From: an uncultured beta proteobacterium
GTDB taxonomy: Bacteria > Pseudomonadota > Gammaproteobacteria > Burkholderiales > Burkholderiaceae_C
DNA: 11,454 nucleotides
NCBI GenBank assembly: GCA_903885415.1
Contig: CAISIP010000427.1
Coordinates: forward strand, 1 to 11,454
Reading direction: 5' to 3'
Under the pieces are notes generated by a model, which was given only the letters and a program-made list of their open reading frames with translations, ran no database searches and was not told the DNA's origin. Shown one piece after another: positions 1 to 6,399 of this stretch. Numbering within the stretch: position 1 is the stretch's first letter; each line of letters begins with the position of its first letter. Position numbers and translations under genes: made by a program.

Positions 1-80
1 CGCATATGCCATTGGATGTCCCTGACTCGTACAGCGACATGCTCGACGTAGGACCTTTGCAGGGCGGCCACGATGACTAA
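1..80 (+). CDS. Possible C-terminal end of an unidentified protein (cut by window edge)
   Basis: A plus-strand frame is open from base 3 to a TAA at 78-80 and would encode about 25 residues ending in GPLQGGHDD. The codons look like the GC-rich coding style of the window. The stop overlaps the TAG of the minus-strand reductase gene (77-79), a tight tail-to-tail arrangement common in compact genomes. The fragment is too short to recognise a family. It could equally be non-coding sequence with a chance open frame. Confidence 0.3.
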   Translation, partial: HMPLDVPDSYSDMLDVGPLQGGHDD

Positions 81-1024
81 ACCTTTTTCATTAGCAGGGA
101 ACGTTCGACGCCCTTGACGCAGGCCACCAGAGCCCGATTCACGGGTGTGGCAACGCCATACCGAACGCCCCAGCTAACGACAGCACCATTCACATAATCG
201 ACTTCGGTGATAGAGCCTTTTTCCAGGCTCTGCAACATCGAGGCCTTGAACTCGGGTGGTAGCCCGGCGGCAGCCTTAACCCAGGATTGGCGCGGATCGG
301 TTGTCCCCAGCGCGATACCGCCCGCATACGCAACCGCCATCGCCTCTGCAACGGCCGCAAGGGCGCACTCCTCTATCTCAGGCACCCGATAAAGCGCGCC
401 GTAAGGCAAGCCGCTGATGGCGCTCAGCGCTCCCGTGGCGACATTGACCAGCAGCTTGTCCCACATGGTTGCGATGATGTTTTCACTGACTTCGGTGCTC
501 AGTCCGGCGCCGCGCAGGGTGTCGGCAACGGCCTGCACGCGCGCGCTCACGCTGCCATCGAGCTCGCCGATAAAAGTCTCTTTGCCGCGCGTTCCAGCGA
601 GGATGTGGCCGGCCCCGAGCATCACGCCACCTGCATAGGTCTTGCCGGCGAGCACCCGTTGGCGCCCAACCACCTCAGCCAGCACGTCCTCGTGGCCGAG
701 GCCATTTTGCAGGGACAAGACCATGGTGCGGGCATCCAGCATCGGCGCTGCCGATTCGATCGCCTCTCGGGTGTCGAAGGACTTCACCAAGACGATCAGG
801 AGTTCGATTGGCCCGTCGACCAGACTGACCCCGCTGCAGTGCGTCGCCGCGCGTACCGCAACCACCCGATCGACTCCATCTTGGCGCATGATGAGTCCAT
901 GGCGGTTAAGCGCGTCCACATGGGCCTGTCTCCGGTTCACGAGCCACACAGCATGGCCGCCTTCGGCCAACACGCCCCCAATGGCGCAACCCAGCGCCCC
1001 GGCGCCCAATATGCAGATCTTCAT
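77..1024 (-). CDS. Ketopantoate reductase family (ApbA/PanE-like) NAD(P)H-dependent 2-oxoacid reductase
   Basis: A 315-residue protein, the usual length for this family. The N-terminus has the Rossmann dinucleotide-binding loop GAGALG at residues 7-12, then VLVKSFDT around Lys81 and the QNG motif at 106-108. The C-terminal helical domain carries WDKLLVN with the expected catalytic Lys190 and Asn194, and TEVDYVNG with Glu274, matching the acid that binds the substrate hydroxyl in known reductases. Family members reduce 2-oxo acids to 2-hydroxy acids, classically 2-dehydropantoate to pantoate. Paralogues in catabolic clusters often act on other oxo acids, and the neighbours here favour such a role over pantothenate synthesis, so no panE symbol is given. 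The ATG at 1024 directly precedes the Rossmann strand. No clear Shine-Dalgarno is visible. A terminator separates the gene from the upstream VOC gene, so it may have its own promoter within 1025-1097. Confidence 0.88.
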   Translation of the reverse strand: MKICILGAGALGCAIGGVLAEGGHAVWLVNRRQAHVDALNRHGLIMRQDGVDRVVAVRAATHCSGVSLVDGPIELLIVLVKSFDTREAIESAAPMLDARTMVLSLQNGLGHEDVLAEVVGRQRVLAGKTYAGGVMLGAGHILAGTRGKETFIGELDGSVSARVQAVADTLRGAGLSTEVSENIIATMWDKLLVNVATGALSAISGLPYGALYRVPEIEECALAAVAEAMAVAYAGGIALGTTDPRQSWVKAAAGLPPEFKASMLQSLEKGSITEVDYVNGAVVSWGVRYGVATPVNRALVACVKGVERSLLMKKV

Positions 1025-1097
1025 GGCATCGAGTTTAAGCGCGCCGCGTGCCTCTACCGATCACGACCTTGAGGCCCTTCACAATCCCTATCGCACT

Positions 1098-1134
1098 AAA
1101 AATAGCAGCGACCATTCCGTGCCGGAATCGCTGC
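1098..1134 (-). terminator. Rho-independent terminator of the acyl-CoA dehydrogenase / VOC unit
   Basis: Read on the minus strand, a hairpin begins directly after the VOC stop (1136-1138). The outer arms are GCAGCG (1105-1110) and CGCTGC (1129-1134). The inner arms are ATTCCG (1114-1119) and CGGAAT (1123-1128), around a 3-nt loop. One side has a 3-nt bulge (1111-1113). After the stem the minus strand reads TA and then five T (1102 to 1098). A GC-rich 12-bp stem followed by a T-tract is the classic intrinsic terminator layout. Confidence 0.75.
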
Positions 1135-1135
1135 C

Positions 1136-2047
1136 TCAGGGTGGCGTCAGACGCAAGCGCGCAGCCTCATGCCCGGCGGCGAAATGGCGGTTGGTGATCG
1201 AAGGCTCGCGGTTCACCAACTCGCGCGCGTACATCGGGTGGCGCATGCTGCGCACTTCGTGCTCCAGCGTCGCGAGCACCTCACCGGTCTGCAGGTCGGT
1301 GATATCACGGAACCGGTACTGACTCTGATTGCTTTCCTCGCTGACCAGACCGCGTTGCAACAGCCTGGCGTGCACCCCTGAGAAGTCTGCCACGGCGATC
1401 TGAATATGGTGCCCGTCGTAGGCCGGCAATGCGGCGGCGGTTTCTCGAAACAGCATGCGGGTCGACAAGCCCGCCGACACCTGGGCATACATGCCGCACC
1501 CATCCTGGCCAACGGTGGCAGGGGCAGCAAGAATGTCCCGATAGAAGTGAACAATGCGCGCAGCGGTTCCAGGCGCCACATCGATTTCCACATAGGGCAT
1601 CCCCAGTGCCATGCGGCCAAAGCGCGCCGGGTCCGGCGCATGCACCCGGATGCGGTTCCCCCAGGGACAGCGAACATCGACCTGCGCGCCGTCGCGCGAA
1701 AATGCGAAGGCGGTGTCCGCTAGGCGCGGCGCCACCTGCTGCAGCCGCTCGACCAGCGCGTCCAGGTCGCCCATCACCAGCCCGGTCACGCCCCGCAGCA
1801 CCTGCGCCGCGCCCACCGGTAGATGAAACTGGGAACTTCCGACATTGATCCAAGCCAGGTCCACGCCGGTGGCAAGATAGGGGTCGCGCGTCAGGCCCAT
1901 GCCCATCACGTAGAAAACCATCGCCAGCTGCTGGTTCGGCACGCGGCAATTGACATGGCCGAACTCGACGATATTGCCGACATCCTCCAGGCTGCGGTCG
2001 AAGTCGAGGGGGGCCGGCGTAGCGGCCGCTGTGTCTGGTGTTTGCAT
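1136..2047 (-). CDS. VOC superfamily (glyoxalase/dioxygenase-fold) protein with two VOC modules
   Basis: The protein has 303 residues. The open frame runs further upstream, but the start is placed at the ATG at 2045-2047: the residues before it look random (Arg/Ser-rich), and AAGG lies about five bases ahead. Two tandem beta-alpha-beta modules are visible. The first (about 26-137) starts with the EFGHVNCRVP strand and includes FYVMGMGL and a repeat-end strand NRIRVHAP. The second (about 149-265) has PYVEIDVAPG, a HFYRDIL helix, GHHIQIAV and ATLEHEVRS. The tail HPMYARELVNR is distinctive. His31, Glu153 and His213/214 lie where VOC metal ligands usually occur. VOC enzymes include glyoxalases, extradiol dioxygenases and epimerases; the substrate here is unknown. 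The gene follows the acyl-CoA dehydrogenase by 148 bp and is closed by a strong terminator, so the two probably form one unit. Confidence 0.8.
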   Translation of the reverse strand: MQTPDTAAATPAPLDFDRSLEDVGNIVEFGHVNCRVPNQQLAMVFYVMGMGLTRDPYLATGVDLAWINVGSSQFHLPVGAAQVLRGVTGLVMGDLDALVERLQQVAPRLADTAFAFSRDGAQVDVRCPWGNRIRVHAPDPARFGRMALGMPYVEIDVAPGTAARIVHFYRDILAAPATVGQDGCGMYAQVSAGLSTRMLFRETAAALPAYDGHHIQIAVADFSGVHARLLQRGLVSEESNQSQYRFRDITDLQTGEVLATLEHEVRSMRHPMYARELVNREPSITNRHFAAGHEAARLRLTPP

Positions 2048-2146
2048 ATACCCTTTGCCGTCGATCTCCCAGGTGCGGCTTCGGCTCCTGGTACGCAAAG
2101 CATTTTCGCAGATGCGCCGCGCAACCGGTCCACCCTCCAGCCGCCA

Positions 2147-2177
2147 GCCTCCCTGGAGGCAATCCGCCGCTGCGGCG
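2147..2177. repeat. Two adjacent GC-rich inverted repeats in the dehydrogenase-VOC intergenic gap
   Basis: The 148-bp gap between the acyl-CoA dehydrogenase stop and the VOC start holds GCCTCC/GGAGGC (2147-2152 and 2155-2160, 2-nt centre). Directly beside it is CGCCGC/GCGGCG (2165-2170 and 2172-2177, 1-nt centre). There is no T-run after either on the minus strand, so they do not make an obvious intrinsic terminator. They could be mRNA stem-loops between cistrons, a protein-binding palindrome, or chance in GC-rich DNA. Nothing else was recognised in the gap. Confidence 0.35.
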
Positions 2178-2195
2178 TGCAGGCTCAGGTGTGCG

Positions 2196-3356
2196 CTAGC
2201 GGTGGAGATCAAACAGCGCGGCGCCGCGCCTGAGCGCGCTGCGCGCGATGACCGTGCGATGGATTTCACTGGTTCCGTCGTAGATGCGGTAGATGCGTGC
2301 GTCGCGGTAGTAGCGCTCAATGGGCAGATCCTTGCAGTAGCCCATGCCGCCAAACAGCTGCACGGCCCGGTCGACGACCCGGCCGAGGGTCTCGGCGGCA
2401 TGGACCTTGACCATCGCAATCTGGTCGCGCGCGTCGATTCCGGTGTCGAGCATCCAGGCCGCGTGCAGCATCATCCAGCGTGCTGCGTTGACCTCGATGA
2501 CGCTGTCGGCGAGCATTTGCTGCACCAACTGAAAGTCGGCTATCGCCTGGCCGAACTGCCTGCGCTGTCGGGCCTGCTCGACCATCAATTCGAGCACATG
2601 GCTGGCCTTGCCCACGGCGCGCGCGCCGACCTGCGCCAGGCGCACTTGGCCCAGCACCGCCATCGCCATCTTGAAGCCCTGGCCCTCCTCGCCCAGCAGT
2701 GCCAGCGGTTCGAGCGCCACATTGTCAAACCACAACTCCAGATGCGAGGTGCCGCGCAAGCCCATCATCGGCTGGTCACGACCCAGCGTGAAGCCCGCCA
2801 GGCCCTTGTCGACCATGAACAGGCTGATGCCCCTGTCGCCCGTTCGCGCCGAGACCAGGAAGAAGTCCGACACGGCTGCATCGCTGATGAAATGTTTGCT
2901 GCCGTTGAGCAGCCAGCCGCTGGGCGTCCGTACGGCGCGGGTCGTAATGCCCTGCGCGTCCGATCCGGCACCGGCCTCGGTGATGGCGATCGAGCACACC
3001 CGCTCCCCGCGCACACAGGGCGCCAGCCAGCGTGCCACCTGCGCGCCCTGGCAAGCCAGCAGCGCCTCGTAGACGTTGCCAAAGGCGCGCCGCACCAGGA
3101 TGTCGCTGGTGTGGCCAAACTGTTCCTCGCACAGCATCCGGTCGACCGCGCACAGGCCCCCGCCGCCGAACTCCTCCGATATGTTCAGCGCGTACAGGCC
3201 CAGCGACTTGGCCTTCTCGTGAATGGCCATTGCGGCCTCCGGCGCCAGATAGCCCTGCTCCTCAACCTGCTCCTCCAGAGGTTGCAGTTCGTCGCGAATG
3301 AATCGGCGCACCGTATCGAGCAGCAGGCGCTGCGCGTCGTTTAATCCAAAATCCAT
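2196..3356 (-). CDS. Acyl-CoA dehydrogenase (FAD-dependent)
   Basis: A 386-residue protein with the standard acyl-CoA dehydrogenase layout: an N-terminal helical domain (about 1-120), a middle beta domain with the flavin/substrate signature ITEAGAGSDAQG (about 125-136) and GWLLNGSKHFIS (147-158), and a C-terminal helical domain with RRQFGQAIADFQLVQ (265-279) and QLFGGMGYCKDLPIERYYRD (333-352). It should oxidise an acyl-CoA to the 2-enoyl-CoA and pass electrons to electron-transferring flavoprotein. The segment that normally carries the catalytic base, YEGTSEIQR in short- and medium-chain enzymes, reads YDGTSEIHR, so position 360 is Asp instead of Glu. No alternative Glu is seen at the isovaleryl-type position (GQVRLAQ near residue 239). 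The enzyme may therefore prefer an unusual acyl-CoA or be slow. The ATG at 3356 opens onto an 88-bp divergent region, and MDFGLNDAQR is a typical start for the family. Confidence 0.93.
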   Translation of the reverse strand: MDFGLNDAQRLLLDTVRRFIRDELQPLEEQVEEQGYLAPEAAMAIHEKAKSLGLYALNISEEFGGGGLCAVDRMLCEEQFGHTSDILVRRAFGNVYEALLACQGAQVARWLAPCVRGERVCSIAITEAGAGSDAQGITTRAVRTPSGWLLNGSKHFISDAAVSDFFLVSARTGDRGISLFMVDKGLAGFTLGRDQPMMGLRGTSHLELWFDNVALEPLALLGEEGQGFKMAMAVLGQVRLAQVGARAVGKASHVLELMVEQARQRRQFGQAIADFQLVQQMLADSVIEVNAARWMMLHAAWMLDTGIDARDQIAMVKVHAAETLGRVVDRAVQLFGGMGYCKDLPIERYYRDARIYRIYDGTSEIHRTVIARSALRRGAALFDLHR

Positions 3357-3444
3357 GAAGTGGTCTCGTTGGCTGCAGGTGCTGCATTATCCGGTGCTAA
3401 GCTCGCGCAAACTGCGCAAATCCATGCGCGAAAAGGCCAGCCCG
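3357..3444. promoter_or_regulatory. Divergent promoter region with a tandem TTTGCGC repeat
   Basis: This 88-bp gap separates the divergent acyl-CoA dehydrogenase (minus) and DHDPS-family (plus) genes, so promoters for both probably lie here. On the minus strand it contains TTTGCGCAG immediately followed by TTTGCGCGA (about 3404-3421), a tandem repeat that could be an operator. A -10-like GATAAT on the same strand lies downstream (about 3386-3391), without a convincing -35. On the plus strand AAAAGG (3431-3436) is a good ribosome binding site eight bases before the ATG at 3445. No sigma-70 promoter can be assigned with confidence. Confidence 0.4.
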
Positions 3445-4395
3445 ATGCACAGACTTGACCGCCACGCCAGGGGCGCTTACCTGATTGCGGTGACACCCTT
3501 CGCCGACGACGGATCGCTGGACCTGGCGAGCACCGACCGCATGGTCGACTTCTACTTGGAGCGCGGGGCCACCGGACTGACGGTGCTGGGAATCATGGGC
3601 GAGGCGAGCAAGCTCACCGCCGAGGAGTCGCGGGTTTTCGTGCGGCAGGTGATTGCGCGGGTGAACCGGGCGGTACCGGTCGTAGTGGGCGTTTCATCGC
3701 CCGGCTTCGCGCCCATGCGCGAACTGGCGATGGGGGTGATGGAGCTCGGCGCCGCCGGCGTGATGGTGGCGCCAGCGCCGACGCTGCGCACCGACGACCA
3801 GATCCTCGCTTATTTCGACATGGTCAACGAAACGCTAGGGCCCCGGTTGCCATGGGTGCTGCAGGACCACCCGATCTCCACCGGGGTGCAGATGGCCACC
3901 GGCCTGGTGCTGAAAATACTGAAGAACTCGCCTGACTGCGTGATGCTCAAACACGAGGACTCGCCGGGACTGGCCAAGCTGTCGGCGATCCGGGCGGCCG
4001 AAGCCCGCGGCGATCTCCAGCGCGTGTCGATCCTGACCGGCAATGGCGGCGGCCTGTTTCTTCCCGAAGAGTTGACGCGCGGCGCCGACGGCGCGATGAC
4101 GGGCTTTGCCTACCCGGAGATGATGGTTGATGTGGTCAAGGCGCATGCGCACGGCGATGCCGAGCGCGCACACGACCTTTTCGACGCCTATCTGGCGCTG
4201 GCGCGTTACGAGCAGCAGACCGGCATAGGCCTTGCCGTGCGCAAGCATCTGATGCTGCAACGCGGCGCGATCGCGTCGGCGATGCTGCGCAAACCGGGAC
4301 CTACGCTCAGCGCAGCCGATGTCGCCGACATCGACCTGCTCGTCCGCCGCCAGGAGCGCCGCCTGCGCGAACTGGGGGCGCGCCACGCAATCTGA
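3445..4395 (+). CDS. Dihydrodipicolinate synthase / N-acetylneuraminate lyase family aldolase or dehydratase
   Basis: A 316-residue class I aldolase-type TIM barrel. The frame is open back to 3298 inside the divergent dehydrogenase gene, but the start at 3445 has AAAAGG eight bases upstream and places AYLIAVTPF at residues 11-19, as in DapA and NanA. ATG 3424 is an alternative. The Schiff-base lysine is probably Lys169 in VMLKHEDSPG. Two other active-site elements differ from DapA: the usual GTTGE reads GIMGE (49-53), and the YNVPxRTG segment reads LQDHPISTG (139-147), so the catalytic Tyr is replaced by Gln. It is therefore unlikely to make dihydrodipicolinate. A pyruvate- or other 2-oxoacid-linked aldolase or dehydratase of a catabolic pathway is more likely. 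It is the only complete plus-strand gene and is convergent with the epoxide hydrolase gene 17 bp away. Confidence 0.87.
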   Translation: MHRLDRHARGAYLIAVTPFADDGSLDLASTDRMVDFYLERGATGLTVLGIMGEASKLTAEESRVFVRQVIARVNRAVPVVVGVSSPGFAPMRELAMGVMELGAAGVMVAPAPTLRTDDQILAYFDMVNETLGPRLPWVLQDHPISTGVQMATGLVLKILKNSPDCVMLKHEDSPGLAKLSAIRAAEARGDLQRVSILTGNGGGLFLPEELTRGADGAMTGFAYPEMMVDVVKAHAHGDAERAHDLFDAYLALARYEQQTGIGLAVRKHLMLQRGAIASAMLRKPGPTLSAADVADIDLLVRRQERRLRELGARHAI

Positions 4396-4416
4396 AGATC
4401 ACTTCCCCGCCTTCAG
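4392..4416. repeat. Inverted repeat spanning two convergent stop codons
   Basis: CTGAAG (4392-4397) and CTTCAG (4411-4416) form a 6-bp inverted repeat with a 13-nt loop. It covers the stop of the DHDPS-family gene and the stop of the epoxide hydrolase gene on the other strand. The position suits a bidirectional transcription end, but there is no T-tract on either side and the stem is short, so function is doubtful. Confidence 0.25.
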
Positions 4417-5372
4417 TCCCGCAGCCCGTATAAGAATTCCAACAGCAGCGCGTTCACCGCATCGGCGCGTTCACGCTGCACCCAGTGGCCTGCGCCCTCG
4501 AGGATATGGCAGCCGCGCAAACCCGGCAGCGTCGCCGGATAGTGTTCGATCTGCGACCTAGAAGCGGGGAATTTCAGCACCGCATCGCGTGCGCCAGCGA
4601 TGAACAGCGCGGGCTGTAGGACCCCACGGCCGCGCCAGGGAGCAAGCAGCTCCCACGATCGGCGCAGATTGCGGTACCAGTTCAGACCACCGCGAAAACC
4701 CGCCCGCTGGTACTCGCCGGCGTAATAAGCCAGTTCCGCATCGCCAAGCCATGGCGGCAGCGTCGCCGGGTCGATGGTGTTGTCGAGGTAGCCCTGTCCG
4801 GGCTGGAGCATGCCAAATCCCGTTCCCTCGGGCGCGTCGCCCGAGGCGCTGAAAAAGATGCGCCGCAGCGATGCGGCGACATCCGCTTCGAACTCGGCTT
4901 CGGCGACCCCCGGGGTCTGGAAGTACTGCATGTAAAAACGGTGGATCCCCTGCTTTTCCAGCGCCCGAAGCAAGTCGATATGACCCGGCGGCGCGAAGGG
5001 AACACTCATCCCGACCACGGCGCGGAAGATGTCGGGCCGCAGCAGCGCGCAGTTCCACGCCACCGCAGCGCCCCAGTCGTGGCCGACGATCACCGCCTGC
5101 GTCTCGCCCAGCGCCTTGACCAGCTCGACCATGTCGCCCACCAGATGCAGCATGGTGTACTGGTCGATTTCGGCCGGGGCATCGGTTGCGCCATAGCCGC
5201 GCATATCCGGCGCCGCAGCGCGGTAGCCCGCGCTCGCCACAGCAGCCAACTGGGAACGCCAGGAGTACCAGGACTCGGGCCACCCGTGACAAAAAAGCAC
5301 CAGCGGGCCGGCACCCTCCTGCGCGACGCGCATGCGGATGCCGTTGGCCCGGTGCTCTGTCAGTCGCGTCAT
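4413..5372 (-). CDS. Alpha/beta hydrolase, soluble epoxide hydrolase type
   Basis: A 319-residue protein with the epoxide hydrolase signature set. The oxyanion-hole motif HGWPESWYSW is at 29-38 and the nucleophile Asp99 is in GHDWGA (97-102). Asp263 is in GARD and the catalytic His296 is in GAGHW. The cap domain has both ring-opening tyrosine contexts known from mammalian and bacterial epoxide hydrolases: YFQTPGVAEAEFE near residue 150 and GFRGGLNWYRN further on. An Asp nucleophile rather than Ser argues against an esterase or lipase; a haloalkane dehalogenase would lack the tyrosine pair. It probably hydrolyses an epoxide to a diol in the cytoplasm. It is the last gene of the minus-strand run, 66 bp after the TIM-barrel gene, and no good Shine-Dalgarno is visible before the ATG at 5372. 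Confidence 0.9.
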   Translation of the reverse strand: MTRLTEHRANGIRMRVAQEGAGPLVLFCHGWPESWYSWRSQLAAVASAGYRAAAPDMRGYGATDAPAEIDQYTMLHLVGDMVELVKALGETQAVIVGHDWGAAVAWNCALLRPDIFRAVVGMSVPFAPPGHIDLLRALEKQGIHRFYMQYFQTPGVAEAEFEADVAASLRRIFFSASGDAPEGTGFGMLQPGQGYLDNTIDPATLPPWLGDAELAYYAGEYQRAGFRGGLNWYRNLRRSWELLAPWRGRGVLQPALFIAGARDAVLKFPASRSQIEHYPATLPGLRGCHILEGAGHWVQRERADAVNALLLEFLYGLRD

Positions 5373-5438
5373 TAGCGGGGATCGATTGTCGGTATGGCGG
5401 CGCCTCGCTGCGTGCAGCCAGCGGCCACCTTGCCGGGC

Positions 5439-6344
5439 CTACCTGCGCGGGGTCTGCTTGAGCCGCATCTGGTTGGGAAGCGGAACCGAACGGCGCAGAA
5501 CGCTTTCGCCCAGCCACAGCGCAGACTGCCGCGCCCGCTGGGCCACCGTCTCCAGTGGCATCTGCTGGTAGTCATCATTGAAGACCTCGAAACTGTAGTC
5601 ACCCCGGTAACCGAGCTGGTGCAGCTTGACCGTGAGCTCGGCCAGCGCCTGGCTATGGACGCCCTCGCCCGGGAACACGCGGAAGTGGCGCGCCGTCGTG
5701 ATGCGTTCCTCGACCGACTTGATTTCATTCCACATAAAGTCGGCCAGCTGCACCAGGAATATCTTGCCGGGGTCGAGCAGTTCCAGATCCTCCAGCGGGG
5801 TCTTAGTCGCAAACAGATGAAAGGAGTCGAAGCCGAGCCCCAGGTTGGGCATGTCGGCCTGCGCGATCAGGTCCCATGCCTGCGGAAACTCGTTGACGGT
5901 CCGGCCCCATGACAATGCTTCATAGGCGACCTTGATGTTCATCGGGATCGCCAGCATCGCCAGCTTGCGCAGGTCGCGCACCAGCGCGTCCCGGTCGCCC
6001 GTCGCGTGAACCGACGTGCTTGAACACGCGAGCATCAGACGACAGTCCAGCGCCTGGCACATCTCGAGCATCGACTTCGCGATATCGACCTTGTAGTCGT
6101 GCAGGTGCCCGCTCAGTCCCTCGAAATCGCGCAGCACCTGAAAACCGGTCACGCGCAGTCCACTGGCCTTCACCGCAGCGACCGCGCCGCGCCAGCCGTC
6201 CTGGTGGCCGGCTAGGTCGCGCGCAGCGAGCATCACCTGGGTGAAGCCGGCGTCGCGAATGGCACTGAGCTTGGCCTCCAGCGGTCCGGCCAGCGAGATG
6301 GTGTCCATCCCGAAGTCGCCGATATGACCCTCAAACGGGATCAT
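5439..6344 (-). CDS. Sugar phosphate isomerase/epimerase TIM barrel, 3-dehydroshikimate dehydratase-like
   Basis: A 301-residue xylose-isomerase-like TIM barrel (AP endonuclease 2 family). The chosen ATG (6342-6344) has GGAG nine bases upstream. The frame is open further back but with unconvincing sequence, and Met13 (MDTISLAG) is an alternative start. The sequence closely resembles the N-terminal domain of QuiC1/QsuB-type dehydroshikimate dehydratases as I recall them: TISLAGPLEAKL (15-26), FQVLRDFEGL (68-77), YEALSWGR (141-148), GFDSFHLF (171-178), FLVQLAD (196-202), ARHFRVFPGEG (218-228) and SFEVFND (251-257). The putative divalent-metal ligands Glu142, Asp173, Gln199 and Glu253 are all present, as is His176. 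Such enzymes convert 3-dehydroshikimate to protocatechuate. A different polyol or keto-sugar substrate is possible, because the family is broad. The gene directly preceding it matches the other domain of the fused enzymes. Confidence 0.82.
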   Translation of the reverse strand: MIPFEGHIGDFGMDTISLAGPLEAKLSAIRDAGFTQVMLAARDLAGHQDGWRGAVAAVKASGLRVTGFQVLRDFEGLSGHLHDYKVDIAKSMLEMCQALDCRLMLACSSTSVHATGDRDALVRDLRKLAMLAIPMNIKVAYEALSWGRTVNEFPQAWDLIAQADMPNLGLGFDSFHLFATKTPLEDLELLDPGKIFLVQLADFMWNEIKSVEERITTARHFRVFPGEGVHSQALAELTVKLHQLGYRGDYSFEVFNDDYQQMPLETVAQRARQSALWLGESVLRRSVPLPNQMRLKQTPRR

Positions 6345-6399
6345 GGCCTGCGCTCCGCGACAGACAAAGCGCACCGCGCCATGGGACAGGCCAGGCGGC

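Noticed and set aside
287..1072. A 261-codon plus-strand open frame opposite the ketopantoate-reductase-like gene
   Set aside because: It has no family motif, and the opposite strand carries a complete Rossmann reductase with catalytic residues.
1950..3344. A 464-codon plus-strand open frame opposite the acyl-CoA dehydrogenase
   Set aside because: It is antisense to a gene with complete family signatures. The translation is rich in His/Arg/Gln/Ala with no recognisable motif, as expected for a mirrored frame in high-GC DNA.
4558..5517. A 319-codon minus-strand frame overlapping the epoxide hydrolase in another frame
   Set aside because: It is Arg/Gly/Ala-rich and shifted from the frame that contains all epoxide hydrolase motifs.
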